DNA of 64,000 nucleotides from Chionoecetes opilio (taxonomy: Eukaryota; Arthropoda; Malacostraca; Decapoda; Majidae), in contig JACEEZ010020030.1 of NCBI GenBank assembly GCA_016584305.1, positions 62,001 through 126,000 on the forward strand, written 5' to 3'. Positions 1-11,493 of this stretch are shown here, piece by piece (position 1 is the first letter of the stretch; every line of letters starts with the position of its first letter). The translations under genes were made by a program, and so were the position numbers. Under the pieces are notes generated by a model, which saw only the letters and a list, made by a program, of their open reading frames with translations, did no database searches and was not told where the DNA came from.

Positions 1-530
1 CGCAAAGTTTTAAATGGCGAAGAGTTGAAGTGAATATTAAGTTCATGCATATTTCTTCATAGTCTCGTAATGGCATTTCTTTAGCGTGTTTAATGTTTTT
101 TATTTGATAATATTATAAAACAAACATTTACGAAGATTACAGTATATCATATATACTGATAAACCAGTCTATATGATCCGTATATATATATATATATGAA
201 TCCGAGCGGCCCTCCGACTTCGGGCCCTTGCCCGACAGGCCGATATTCCGTGCGCAGTCCAGGTATACAGTGGTCTATGAGTGTGTAAATGAAATGTGTT
301 TTTTGAGCAGAATCGTATGATTTAATTATCGATAAAAGTTATTGGCAAAATGACACGGAGTAAAAAAATAAATATATTTATCACCAAAAAAAAAAGGCTA
401 AAATGTAGACCGTGATATTTTATAACGTAAATTTCATTGTCATTGGGTGGACGTTGCAAAAATGAGCATATTTTAATTAGGACATATTTCTTGTAAGTTT
501 AGTATTTAAGGAGGGAAATGGCAGAAAGTT
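1..530. repeat. Inverted, degraded copies of repeats found at 14-17 kb
   Basis: Bases 1-170 match one arm of the fold-back at 14150-15545: the string ending in TTTGATAATATTATA is shared. Bases 250-520 are the reverse complement of about 17200-17420, sharing the stretch around the ACACGGAGTAAA box. A short (TA)n run lies near 184-197. No coding potential is seen. The match shows that this block and the 14-17 kb block belong to one repeat family. Confidence 0.7.
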
Positions 531-2510
531 CAAGGCCTTATTTGAGTAAGACAAAACTTTTTTATAATTAAGGTACGTGAAAAGATTCTTTTTTTGCGTT
601 TTAAAAATTTTTTAAGTTTTTCCCTGATAATATTTTGGGGTTGGTTTTTGGGGTTGCATTTTAAGGGGGAAAAAAAATTTGGGGTTGTTGCTTTATAAAA
701 AATATCGCAAAAAAACCCAAGTTTCGTGATCCCATTAAAGCCCCCATAAACCATTCACCCAAATGGGAATTTTTTTTTTTGGCCCCCGGGGAATGGGCCG
801 GGAATTTTTTTTTCCCTTAAAACCAATAACACGAAGGGAAAAAATGGTATGAACAAAAAAGAGGGCACCTTTTAAAAGGCCGACCCGGGGGTAAGCAAAG
901 TGAAATTCATGCATAATAAAGGCACCATAAAATATTATAAAAAATAAAAAAACTATATATCCGAGAATGTGACTTTTTTAAGGACAAAAACGGACTGTGC
1001 CATTGCGAAACTCGAAAACCGGCCCAAAAATTATTGATGTTTTTTTTCTGTTTAATCCATATTTTTAGTCGGAAAAGCCAAAACCAAATGGGGCCAAAAA
1101 TTTTGAGGAATTTGGCAGCCCGAAAAAATGTTTTTTTTTTTTTTACTATATATGAAAAATATCTTTGAAAAAATTGTTTAAATGACCAAAAATATTTGTT
1201 TTCAATGAAATTTTTTCCCAGTGTTTAAATATTAGGGGAGATTAGTAATTTTTTTATGCATTTATGGGCGAAAATAAGCAAACTGGGGGAAAAAATTGCT
1301 TTAAGAATCGCTTCGCAAAAAAGACCAATTCGTGATCGCCTCATTAAAACCCCCTATAAACCGAGTTGCACCAAATAGGTAATATTATTTGCGCCAAATC
1401 TGTAGGCTATTTATTGTCCAGGATTTTTTTTTTTAGGGAAAATCACATTTTCTTTAATATCACTTAAAACCAACCGTAAGGAAAAACGGTATGAACATAA
1501 AAATGCCCCCTTTTTAAAACCGATCCGGTGGTATTCAAAAGTAAAATTCATGCTAAATGAGGCACAATCAATGTATTAAAAAAATTTTAAAAAAATATAC
1601 CCTCGAAAAGTGCTTTTTGGGACAAAAGGGACTATGCCTTGCGTAGTCTCGTCAAAACCCACAAAAATTATTATGGGGTATTTCGTTTAGATAATATTTT
1701 TCGGAAAAGGTCAAAAACAAATTGGGCCCAAAATCGTGAGGAATTTGGCAGCCCAAAATTTTTTTTTTTTATTTATAAAATTACGAAAATGATCTCAGTA
1801 ATACTGTGTATAATAGGAAAAAATTTGTTATTCATGTAGTTTTTTCCCCTGATGAAAATTTTTGGAGATTAAATAAAGTTTTATGCAATTTAAGGGGTAA
1901 TAAGCTAACTGAGGGAAAAAATTGCTTTAAGAATCGACTATCGGCAAACAAATACCAGATTCGTGATCACCATAAGTAGAAGCCCCTATAAACCGAGTTA
2001 CATCCAAATCGGGAGATATTATTTTTCGGCCGGAATGTGCAGATATCACCTTAACCATACACGCAAGGACAAAATGGTATAGAACATAAAAGATGCAGCT
2101 CTTGAAGGCCGATCCGGTGGTATACGCGGAAGTGAAATTCATCCATAAATAAAGGCACAAATCAATGTTTTATAAAAACTTAAAAAAACTATATCTCGAG
2201 AATGTGTCATGTTAGGACTAAACGGACAGTGCCATTGCGTAGATATCGTCGAACCGGACCAAAATTATTGATGTTTTTTTTTCTGTTTAGATCAATAGTT
2301 TAGTCGGAAAAGGGCAAAAACCAAATGAGGCCAAAATTTTGAGGAAATTGTCAGCCCGAATTTTTATTTTTTTTATATATACATATATACGTAAAAATGA
2401 TCTCAGTAATAATTGTGTATAATGACGCAGTAAATATTTGTTATTCAATGTAATTTTCCCAGTGATGAATAATAGTGGAGATGGAATAATGTTTGTATGC
2501 ATTTATAGGG
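530..2510. repeat. Tandem repeat, about 610-625 bp unit, three copies
   Basis: Anchors GCTTTA...CGTGATC...CCCCTATAAACC recur near 690, 1299 and 1924, so the period is about 609-625 bp. The same block appears inverted at 16980-17180. The first two copies have inflated homopolymers and look like poor consensus; the third is cleaner. Short open frames here are not conserved between copies, so I do not call genes. The segment 2510-2632 is a partial fourth copy. Confidence 0.7.
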
Positions 2511-2632
2511 GGGAAATATAAATAAAAAAAATTATTTACATATATACGTAAAAACGATTTCAGTATTAATTGTGTATAATGACAGTATATATAATTGTTA
2601 CTCAATAAATTTTTCCCAATAATGAATAATTG

Positions 2633-3144
2633 TTGATCGGTAAAAACCGTACGCTAATATTCATACCCTAACTCCCAAAGCGTAAGTCGTAGAGCGTTTG
2701 TACATTTGTTTGTTTGTACAGGCAAAAGATAGTAAACCCTACGTTACTTCAAATATGTTAACGGTCATTGAGCCGACAAAAGTCGTATAAACTCGTCACA
2801 AGGAAAATAACGTTAAATCCATACATGGCAACTTGCGAACCAAAAGTCACAGACCATTGGTGATGGTTTCCGCTAGACCAGCAATGGCCGCACAACAAAA
2901 CATGTATTCCAAACGTTGGCCGCTAAATGTCCAATGAACGCGTCACAACCAAAAAACCGTAAAATCCATACCTGGCAACTCGAGAACTAAAAATCACCGA
3001 GCAAATTGGACGGCTTTTTAGAACATCACATTTGACGTACAACAAAACATGTATTCCAACTGTAGGCCGTTATATTTCAAATAAACGCTGTAGAACGCAA
3101 AACACGGTCTAAGTCCAGCTCACGTTCCTCTATTATTATATATA
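2633..3144. repeat. Older interspersed repeat, copy 1, left part
   Basis: The segment starts GTTGATCGG and ends in an AT-rich stretch. It matches 5361-5597 joined to 11169-11415. It includes the uninterrupted string GCAATGGCCGCAC near 2881, which is the empty target site of the transposon at 5598-11168. The copy itself is broken by the Helitron that starts at 3145. Confidence 0.75.
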
Positions 3145-3177
3145 TCTATCTTCTATATAATAATATAAGCGAAAGTG

Positions 3178-3221
<44 letters not shown>

Positions 3222-3590
3222 TGTGTGTGTGGTATAGGTTCCGCCCCCCGTGGCGCAATCACCTCATATGGCACATTTTTGGAACCGGGTTGACCAGGGG
3301 AAGGTCATAAGCCCACTTATAAGATGATCCGATCACTTTTTTTTTTTTTTTTTAGCAGCCTATTAGCGATAATTGTGAAAAAAAGTGGGTTGCGAGAATT
3401 GAGGAAACCTTGATGTAGGGTGATGGGTAATGGGTGAGTGAATGGGTGGGGTGATGGGTAATGGGTGTGGGGTGATGGGTGAGTGAATGGGTGGGGGGTG
3501 ATGGGTTGGGGTGATGGGTGATGGGTGAGGGAATAGTTGGGGGTGATGGGTAATGGTAAATATAAGCGAAAGTGTGTCTGTCTGTCTGTC

Positions 3591-3623
<33 letters not shown>

Positions 3624-3990
3624 CTGGTATAGGTTCCGCCCCCGTGGCGCAATCACCTCATATGGCACATTTTTGGAACCGGGTTGACCAGGGAGGGTCA
3701 TAAGCCCACTTATGAAATGATTCGATAACTTTTTTTTTTTTTTTTTTTTTAGCAGCCTATTAGCGATAATTGTGAAAAAAAAAAGTGGGTTGCGAGAATT
3801 GAGGAAACCTTGATGTAGGGTGATGGGTAATGGGTGAGTGAATGGGTGGGGTGATGGGTAATGGGTGTGGGGTGATGGGTGAGTGAATGGGGGGGGTGAT
3901 GGGTTGGGGGTGATGGGTGATGGGTGAGGGAATAGGTGGGGGGTGATGGGTAATGGTAAATATAAGCGAAAGTGTGTCTGTCTGTCTGTC

Positions 3991-4021
<31 letters not shown>

Positions 4022-4999
4022 TCTGGTATAGGTTCCGCCCCCCGTGGCGCAATCACCTCATATGGCACATTTTTGGAACCGGGTTGACCAGGGGAAGTTT
4101 TAAGCCCCAATTATGAGATGATCCGATCACTTTTTTTTTTTTTTTTAGCAGCCTATTAGCGATAATTGTGAAAAAAAAGTGGGTTGCGAGAATTGAGGAA
4201 ACCTTGATGTAGGGTGATGGGTAATGGTGAGTGAATGGGTGGGGTGATGGTAATGGGTGTGGGGTGATGGTGAGTTGAATGGGTGGGGGGTGAGGGTGTG
4301 GGGGTGATGGGTGATGGGTGAGGGAATAGGTGGGGGGTGATGGGTAATGGTAAATATAAGCGAAAGTGTGTCTGTCTGTCTGTCTGTCTGTCTGTGTGTG
4401 TGTGTGTGTGTGTCTGGGTATAGGTTCCGCCCCCCGTGGCGCAATCACCTCATGTGGCACATTTTTGGAACCGGGTTGACCAGGGGAAGGTTTGAAGCCC
4501 AATTATGAGATGATCCGATCACTTTTTTTTTTTTTTTAGCAGCCTATTAGCGATAATTGTGAAAAAAAAGTGGGTTGCGAGAATTGAGGAAACCTTGATG
4601 TAGGGTGATGGGTAATGGGTGTGGGGTGATGGGTAATGGGTGTGGGTGATGGGTGAGTGAATGGGTGGGGGGTGATGGGTTTGGGGTGATGGGTGATTGG
4701 TGAGGGAATAGGTGGGGGGTGATGGGTAATGGGTGAGTGAATGGGTGTGTGGTGATGGGTACATGGTGTGAGTGAATGGGTGGGGGTGATGGGTAATGGG
4801 TGAGTGAATGGGTGGGGGGTGATGGGTAATGGGTGAGTGAATGGGTGGGGGTAATACATACATTTCTACATCCATGATTTCAGGAAAGTTAGAAGGGGCT
4901 ATCTGGAGAGTCCGTGTTTGGTGGGCCGAAGGCCCACCACCAATAGCCCTCCGCAGGAGCTAGCCAAAAAGTCCGCCCGGAGGGCGGCTTTGCGGCTAG
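3145..4999 (+). mobile_element. Non-autonomous Helitron with internal tandem copies
   Basis: The 5' end begins TC (TCTATCTTCTATATAATAA) after an A. The 3' end has the hairpin CCGCCCGGAGGGCGG about 10 bases before CTAG at 4996-4999, followed by T. These are the known Helitron hallmarks: 5' TC, 3' hairpin plus CTRR, insertion between A and T, no target duplication. There is no Rep/helicase gene. The body holds TCTG/TG microsatellites, a unit containing CCGTGGCGCAATCACC, an oligo-T tract and a GGGTGATGGGTAAT minisatellite. The target is the AT tract of the older repeat. Confidence 0.8.
3166..4860. repeat. Four tandem Helitron-internal units of about 400 bp, plus minisatellite
   Basis: The string ATAAGCGAAAGTGTGTCTG recurs near 3167, 3562, 3962 and 4357. 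Each unit then has (TCTG)n/(TG)n, the box GGTTCCGCCCC, an oligo-T run, GTGGGTTGCGAGAATTGAGG and a GGGTGATGGGTAAT array. Each repeat restarts just inside the Helitron 5' end, so this is internal amplification of one element rather than four insertions. Minus-strand frames rich in His, Thr and Pro across it are minisatellite translation. Confidence 0.85.
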
Positions 5000-5360
5000 T
5001 ATATTATATAGCGTGGATTTATGCGGGGCGGGGCGGGACAGGCTCAGAGGGGTTTATCGTACAGAAAAGCCACTTACGGTTGTGATTCAAAAAATTTCAC
5101 TGAAGACAAAGTTGTAGAGGGCCACAAGCTCTATCGGAAGTGTGGCCTCAACATTTCATTTAGACCTACACTAAGTCCGCCAGACGCCACGAAGCTCACC
5201 TGAAAACCAGTATAATTCACTTTAAACTCACAGTAAAGCCACTTAAGTTCGAGATTCGATAAATTTTACTGAGGACAAAGTTGTAGAGCGCAGAAAACTT
5301 TAGCGTAAATGTGCTATTAATGTGCTAATAATATTATAAATTCTAATTAATAATTAATAT
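5000..5360. repeat. Older interspersed repeat, copy 1, right part
   Basis: The segment starts at the AT tract and TAGCGTGGATTTATGCGGGG, then has two roughly 165 bp modules with the boxes TTCACTGA.GACAAAGTTGTAGA and CTAAGTCCGCCAGACGCC. The same arrangement occurs from 13021. The flanks before and after the Helitron together rebuild one repeat unit. No coding potential. Confidence 0.7.
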
Positions 5361-5597
5361 TTGTTGATCGGGAAGCTAATATTCATACTCTAACTCCCAA
5401 ACCGTAAGTCGTAGAGCGTTTGTATTTGACAGGCAAAAGATAGTAAACTCTACGTTGCTTCAAATATATTAACGGTCATTGGGCCGACAAAAAGTCGCAT
5501 AAACGCGTCACAACGAAAAAACCCTAAAATTCATACGTGGTAACTCGCGAACCAAAAGTCACAGACTATGGTTGATGGTTTCCGCTAGACCGGCAAT
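5361..5597. repeat. Older interspersed repeat, copy 2, left part
   Basis: A second tandem copy of the unit that starts at 2633 (TTGATCGG...CTAACTCCCAAA). It is interrupted at 5597 by the TIR transposon and resumes at 11169. The last three bases, AAT (5595-5597), are the left target duplication. Confidence 0.75.
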
Positions 5598-5720
5598 TAG
5601 TCCATGAGCCAGGCCAGATATCGGTACCACCTGGGGTGACTAAACACGAATGGTACTAAAATGTTTATAGAGTGACTGTAAATACATTAAGATATGATAG
5701 CCTTCCCGCACTGGTAGCTT
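5598..5720 (+). repeat. Left terminal inverted repeat of the nuclease transposon
   Basis: An imperfect inverted match to 11034-11168. It contains TAGTCCATGAGCC, ATATCGGTACCACC, GGGGTGACTAA and, after a diverged 45-base stretch, GATATGATAGCC and CACTGGTAGCTT. These blocks are the likely transposase-binding sites. Confidence 0.8.
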
Positions 5721-6235
5721 AGTCTGATTTTTTTATGCAATGGGGGTGCTACCCATAAAAAAAGATTTTCAGCGTGACGCTCGGGGTTTTCCTCATTTTC
5801 TTTAAAATCAATCACACGATCGTTGCGAAACTTTGGACACCTATGTAGAATTTGATTCTCTACCAGAGTTGTTCATAGGTATTTTTCAAATTTCCTCATA
5901 TTTTGGGATTTACCCTAAAAAAAATAATTTTGGGTATTTTCCCATAAATCTGGAATAAATCCCTAAATATGGGAGAAATTGAAAAATATATTCTAACAGC
6001 TCTTGTAGCTAATTTGATTCTCTACAAGAGTTATTCCGATGTATATTTCAAGTTTCCCCATATTTAGGGGTTTATTTCATATATGGTGATTTTTTGTGAT
6101 ATTTTGGGGATAATTTATTATTGGAAGGAGCAAACATATGTAGAATGGTTTCCATGTAAATGTGTTTGTTTGTTTGTTCATGTAATGTTTAATGGTGATA
6201 TTTTTTTTGCAGGTGTGTGCTGACTGTCTGACGGC

Positions 6236-9200
6236 ATGATGCAACCATCAGCGAGGAAGAGAGCACGGATCGACTGTATCATCCACTGCTCTGATAGCGA
6301 TGCTCTGGTGTCACCACAGGATTTGGACTCCTGGAACACATTGCTCAGGGCTGCAGAGATCAGGCAGCATGATCCAGTCCTGGAAGCAGCCAAGGGCCTT
6401 GAAGAAGGAGGAATACCACACATACATTATCACCGTAAATGTCGTAGTCTCTTTACAATGAAGAAGTCACTGGATTCTATCCTTGCCAAGGGTGTCAAGA
6501 TAGAATCAGCAAGCGTCGACCCCAGGAGGAGGGCATCAAGGGATGCCCCTAGTACTAGCAGGGTGTATGCCAAAGTATGTCTCTTCTGCGAGAAGTCAAG
6601 CAAGTACATGAAAGCAGCAAAGACAAGGGAGCCACTCATCCAGTGTGTTGAGCTACGAGCAGATGAGAAGATCCGCAGAGCAGCAACAAGGAAACTCAAC
6701 CAGAGAATCCTTGGTTTACTTAGCAGAGACCTTGTTGCTGCAGAGGGTCACTACCACAAGTCGTGCTACAAATTCTTCACAAAAGATGATTCCCCAGCGG
6801 CCGCCAGGTCTGGTGCAGGTGAAAATCAGGAAGAAAGCGAGGGAGCACGCTACGAAGAGGCTGAGATAGAAGCCCTCGAGGAACTCTTCTTGTATATAAG
6901 GACTGAATTATTCCCCAACCCAGAGGTACTGCCTATGATAAACCTCACATCTAGGCTTGAGAGATCCATGATGTCCCGTGGTATTATCCAACTGAAACCA
7001 GCGACAAAGAAACATGTTCGCCGAAAGATTGAAACCGAGTTTGGGGAATCACTACGCTTTGTCCCAGATGAAAAGGAAAGCTTCTAATCTATCCACGCAG
7101 CCTCTCAATGGACGACCTTGCCCGACAAGCACACAAAATGACAATAGATCTGCAAGAAGCAAGAGCAGCTAACTCTGAAGATATCTTAACCAAAGCAGGA
7201 ATGCAGCTGAGGAATGAGATCAATAAGCAAGATGTGAGTCAGCCATGGCCTCCCGATACAGATCAGAATGTTATTCCTGCAGCAGTCACTAAATTCCTGC
7301 ACACCCTGCTGACAGGAGAGTGTGAGTGTCAAACTCCCTCTGAAAGAGCTCAACGTCTTGCCACATCCTTCGGCAGTGACTTGGTCTTTGCTGTTACCAG
7401 TGGCAAGACAAAGCCACCCAAGCACGTACTGCTGTCCAATGCTGTAAAGTGTTTTGACAGGAAACACAGAACTGATCCGAACTCTGAATCGTCTTGGCCA
7501 CTGTGTGTCCTACTCAATGTTTGAGGAGATCGATACAGCCCTTTGTATCCAGAAGCTGGAATGTTCAAAGGATGACATTCCACTGCCAGCAAACATCTAC
7601 CCTGGTGTGTTCACAACCCTGGCCTGGGATAACATCGACCGACTTGAAGAGACACTAAGTGGAGCAGGTACTTCTCACAGAGTCAATGGCATTGCTGTCC
7701 AGTTCCAGGTTGCAGGCTCTGTGCCAGAGAAGGTCCTGCCAGAGATTACCAAGTCCAAGATAAGAAGCATCACTCTGACCGCATCAATTCTGCCAATATA
7801 CAATGTTGGGCGGCGGGCAGGGCCACCCAGGATTGAGACTGCGTATGTCGACACTACCAAAGAGGTCCAGGATTCAAAGACCAAGAACCATATCTGGCTT
7901 CTTACTCGAATGTCAGACCATGAGAACCAGTCCATCAGCAGTTGGACTGGGTTCAACATCAAAATCCGCAGAGACATTGCAGTGGTCCAGGACACTGTAA
8001 GCTACCTGCCCACTATCAATGCTCCCGCAACAGAAATGTCCACCGTTAATGAAGTCTTGGAGCAAACGCATGCCATCATGCAGTCCTTACAGCTTAACAA
8101 GATTGTGTGCGTGTTTGATCAAGCACTCTATGCCAAAGCTGCCGAGGTTCTCTGGAAACAAGAGAAGTTCAAGAACATTATCATCAGGATGGGCGTCTTC
8201 CACACAATCTGCAATCTAAGGTTTCAGAATGCAGGTCTTAGAGATCTGTGTGTGGAATCAGGTGTCATCGCAGAAGGATCAGTGTCAGGGGTGATGGACG
8301 GCCGGAGGTACAACAGAGCAGTGAGACTGCACAGCTCGTGTATGAAGCACTGATGAGGCTTGCATGGAAAGGCTTCCTTCCATGGCTAGAAGAAAACCAT
8401 TCAAGGGACATACACCATCTGGATGGAACACTGAAGAACATCAACAGCTTCCACAGCAATGTGTCTCAGGGAACCTTTCAAGAGCTGATGGAGAGTGAAT
8501 CATGCACACATATCCTGAAGCTCTTCCAAGTTTATCTTGAGACCCTAAGAGATGAACACAACCTCTCAGCATTCTGGATGTCATACCTGGACATGGTTGA
8601 GATCATGCTGGACCTGGTTCGAGCCTCCAGAGAAGGCAACTGGATGCTTCACCTAGGAGCAATCCGACAGATGATACCGTGGTGTTTTGCCTATGACAAG
8701 GTGAACTATGCCCGATTCCTGACCTACTACTATGCCATGATGTCTCGACTGCCCATTGAACACCCAGAGGTCCATGAACACTTCATGCAAGGTGGCTTTT
8801 CGGTCCAGATCGGTAGCAAGAATCCCTTTGGACGGATTCCTGTGGACCAGAACCATCGAAGAGACGATCAACAAAGACACCCAGACACCAGGGGGCACAA
8901 AAGGCTTCAGCCTGAAAGGTGGAGCTGTCGCCAGGTACTACCTGACATCGGAGTATCGCAGCAGATACTTGAGGCAGCTCAGGGCCATGGTAGTAGGCCA
9001 AAAGTATACTGACTTCAGCCACCCAGACCTACAGATGCCCGGATTAGAAGGATGAGGCCGATGTCCAATCTTTAGTTCAACTGATGGAGACCAGCTGGTT
9101 GAACCCCTTCAACGCAGAGCAAGGAGATCTTGTCAGTTTGTCAACTGCGACTACAGCACCACCAGAAGTTGCCAAAGACCTTCTAGGGGCCTACAGAATA

Positions 9201-10859
9201 GGAGAGGATGCATATCAAGCCTTCAAGGAAGAGCGCCTGGAGACCGATACGCCAACTATACAGTTTCATGACACGATGACGAAGACGAAACTGAGAACGT
9301 TTCACTAACATCAGAATGAAGCCACGCTCACAAGGCCATGCCAAGGAGGCTATCTTGAAGGCTGACAGGAACCTATTTGGCCAGATGATCCTTGTTGCTG
9401 AGAACAGAAAGCTCAAAATGAGTGATGTCTTGGCTCATCCCCTGGGGCCTTTGCCATGGGCACTTGCCAGCGGTGATGGGTCTCTCCGCAAGACCAACAA
9501 GGCTGCCCTAGCAAGGGATTGGAGAGGAATGTTTCTCCTGCAGAGGTGATCCCCGAGCCCTCTGCTACCATAATTGATGGGATGAGCCTGGTCCAGAAAC
9601 TGAAGGGAAACGACAACACTTTTTCACAGCTTGCAGGCACAGCACTGAGTCACGTTGTCCATGAGGGTGTTAAGAGCAGGCGCATTGATGTTGTGTTTGA
9701 CGTCTACAAGGAGACATCCATCAAAGATGCAGAACGAGCCAACAGAAGTGCAGGCACAGGGATCCATTTCAAGAACATTCAACCTGGGCACAACATCCAG
9801 CAGTGGAGAAAGTTACTCGGTAGTTTCCTCCAACAAGGCAAGTCTCATCAAGTTCCTGGTAGAAGAATGGAAAAAACCACAGCACAGGAGAAGCTCGAGG
9901 GCAAGGAGCTGTATGTCACATGTGAGCAGCTCTGCTTCAAGATCACCAAAGAGCAGTGGGAAGAGGCTCCTGAGCTTAAGTCAAGTCAAGAAGAAGCAGA
10001 CACACGCCTCCTTCTCCATGCACTTCATGCAGCAGAATCTGGGTACAAGTCTGTCATCATCACTGCAGAGGATACAGACGTCATGGTCCTGTGTCTGGGC
10101 ATGTGCCACAAGATCCCATCCCACCTGTTCCAGAAGTGCGGGACGAAGAACCGGACAAGATTCCTGGATATCACCACACTGAGCCGTACACTGGGAGGCA
10201 GCGTGTGTGATTCATTGATTGGTATGCATGCCTTTACAGGCTGTGATACCGTCAGTGCATTCGCTGGCCGGGGGAAGATGACGACACTCAAGCAGGTGAA
10301 GATGGACAAGACATACCAGGATGCTTTCCACGAACTTGGGCGCTCATGGGAAGTGTCTCCTGAACTCTTTGAGAAGCTACAGGAAATCACCTGTCACATG
10401 TACCTGCCATCTACCCACACAACTGAGGTGAACAAGCTTCGGTATGAGCTGTTCTGTGCGAGACGTGGAGAGGTGGAGTCAAGTCAACTCCCTCCTTGTG
10501 AGGACTGCCTCTTCATGCATGCACTACGTGCAAACTACCAGGCTGCGATCTGGAGGAGAAGTCTGCAGAGCCAGCCATTTGTTGCGAACCCAACAGACTG
10601 CGGCTGGATGACAGATGAGGACGGCAAGCTTGCTGTCAACTGGATGCAAGGCTCACCAGCACCAGATGCTGTTATGCAGCTACTGTCCTGCAAGTGTGTG
10701 CGGTCATGCGAACTCCCTAAGTGCACTTGCCTCAGCAATGGCCTGAAGTGTACGGACATGTGCAGGTTACAGACATGCCAGAACAAGGCTATTGAAGAAG
10801 AGCCGGTAGCACAACAGTCAGATTCCGAGTCTGACGTAGATGATATTGAGGAGGATTAA
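6236..10859 (+). pseudogene. Broken transposase-like gene: Zn-finger modules, XPG/FEN-like nuclease core, Cys8 tail
   Basis: The reading frame runs through pieces 6236-7087, 7108-7524, 7454-8353, 8248-9012, 8756-9055, 9084-9308, 9316-9549 and 9519-10859, joined by about seven frame changes, with probably two more near 9815 and 9890. The first ATG follows a T-rich tract and AG (6211-6212) that look like a splice acceptor, so a 5' leader intron is possible. The first piece has two similar modules (C..HC to HYHRKC, and CLFC to HYHKSC), likely zinc-binding. The last piece (446 residues) shows DGMSL (D20), VVFD (D61), EEAD (158-161), EDTD (184-187) and TGCDT (GCD 241-243), an acidic pattern like FEN1/XPG nucleases, and CKC...LQTC (391-420) with eight cysteines resembling tesmin/CXC. 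I read it as the element's transposase. The copy is inactive unless the frame breaks are sequencing errors. Confidence 0.8.
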
Positions 10860-10862
10860 TAG

Positions 10863-11033
10863 TAAGTACAAGCCCATGGCATGCTTAGTGTGTATTTACA
10901 GGACTTGTATTAAATGTGACAATTACTATATTCATTTTAGTGACATTTAGGCATTCCTGTCCCCAAATTTGACATTTTAAAATTTTCTGAAATTTCGGTA
11001 GGGGTGTGTCTATTCAAGAAGTGATAACGACCA
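10863..11033 (+). other. 3' untranslated part of the transposon
   Basis: About 170 bases between the gene's stop and the right inverted repeat. I see no clear polyadenylation signal and no further frame. Confidence 0.4.
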
Positions 11034-11168
11034 TTAAGCTACCAGTGTGCAAGGGCTATCATATCAAAACATAAACTAGAGACATGTAGCAAGCTAAAAA
11101 CACCTAAGAGAATTAGTCACCCCGGGTGGTACCGATATCCCAAAATTCGGGTCTTGGCTCATGGACTA
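11034..11168 (-). repeat. Right terminal inverted repeat of the nuclease transposon
   Basis: The inverse of 5598-5720, with blocks AAGCTACCAGTGTGC, TTAGTCACCCCGGGTGGTACC and TGGCTCATGGACTA. It is followed by the AAT duplication and GGCCGCAC, the resumed older repeat. Confidence 0.8.
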
Positions 11169-11415
11169 AATGGCCGCACAACAAAACATGTATTCCAAAC
11201 GTTGGCCGTTAAATGTCCAATAAACGCGTCACAACGAAAAAACCGTAAAAGCCATACCTGGCAACTCGAGAACTAAAATTCACAGAACAATTCGGACGGC
11301 TTTTTAGAACATCACATTTGACGTAGAACAAAACATGTATTACAACTGTAGGCCGTAACATTTCAAATAAACGCTGCAGAACGCAAAACACGGTCAAGTC
11401 CAGCTCACGTTCCTC

Positions 11416-11490
<75 letters not shown>
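11169..11490. repeat. Older interspersed repeat, copy 2, middle part, with (TA)n microsatellite
   Basis: Resumes at AATGGCCGCACAACAAAACATG exactly where 5597 left off, and ends in a (TA)n run of about 73 bases (11418-11490). The TA tract is the target of the next element. It matches 2882-3140. Confidence 0.75.

Positions 11491-11493
<3 letters not shown>

Larger units (their letters stand above)
5598..11168 (+). mobile_element. TIR DNA transposon encoding an XPG/FEN-like nuclease and Cys8 domain (Academ-like?)
   Basis: A 5571 bp element. The left end is TAGTCCATGAGCC and the right end is its reverse complement (GGCTCATGGACTA, ending 11168). AAT flanks both sides (5595-5597 and 11169-11171), and the uninterrupted target GGCAATGGCC is preserved in the copy near 2881 (there AGCAATGGCC). 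The similarity between ends extends inward about 125-135 bases: GATATGATAGCC at 5691 matches the inverse at 11034-11063. One broken gene (6236-10859) fills the interior. A 3 bp duplication, XPG-like nuclease and eight-cysteine tail recall the Academ superfamily as I remember it. That assignment is inference; the transposon structure itself is visible. Confidence 0.85.

Noticed and set aside
3317..4875. Long minus-strand frames rich in His, Thr and Pro
   Set aside because: They are translations of the TG/TCTG microsatellite and the GGGTGATGGGTAAT minisatellite; no gene-like composition.
6236..10859. Host gene with a CXC (tesmin-like) domain
   Set aside because: It lies wholly between inverted repeats with a target duplication, and a diverged relative occurs at 63 kb, so it is element-borne.
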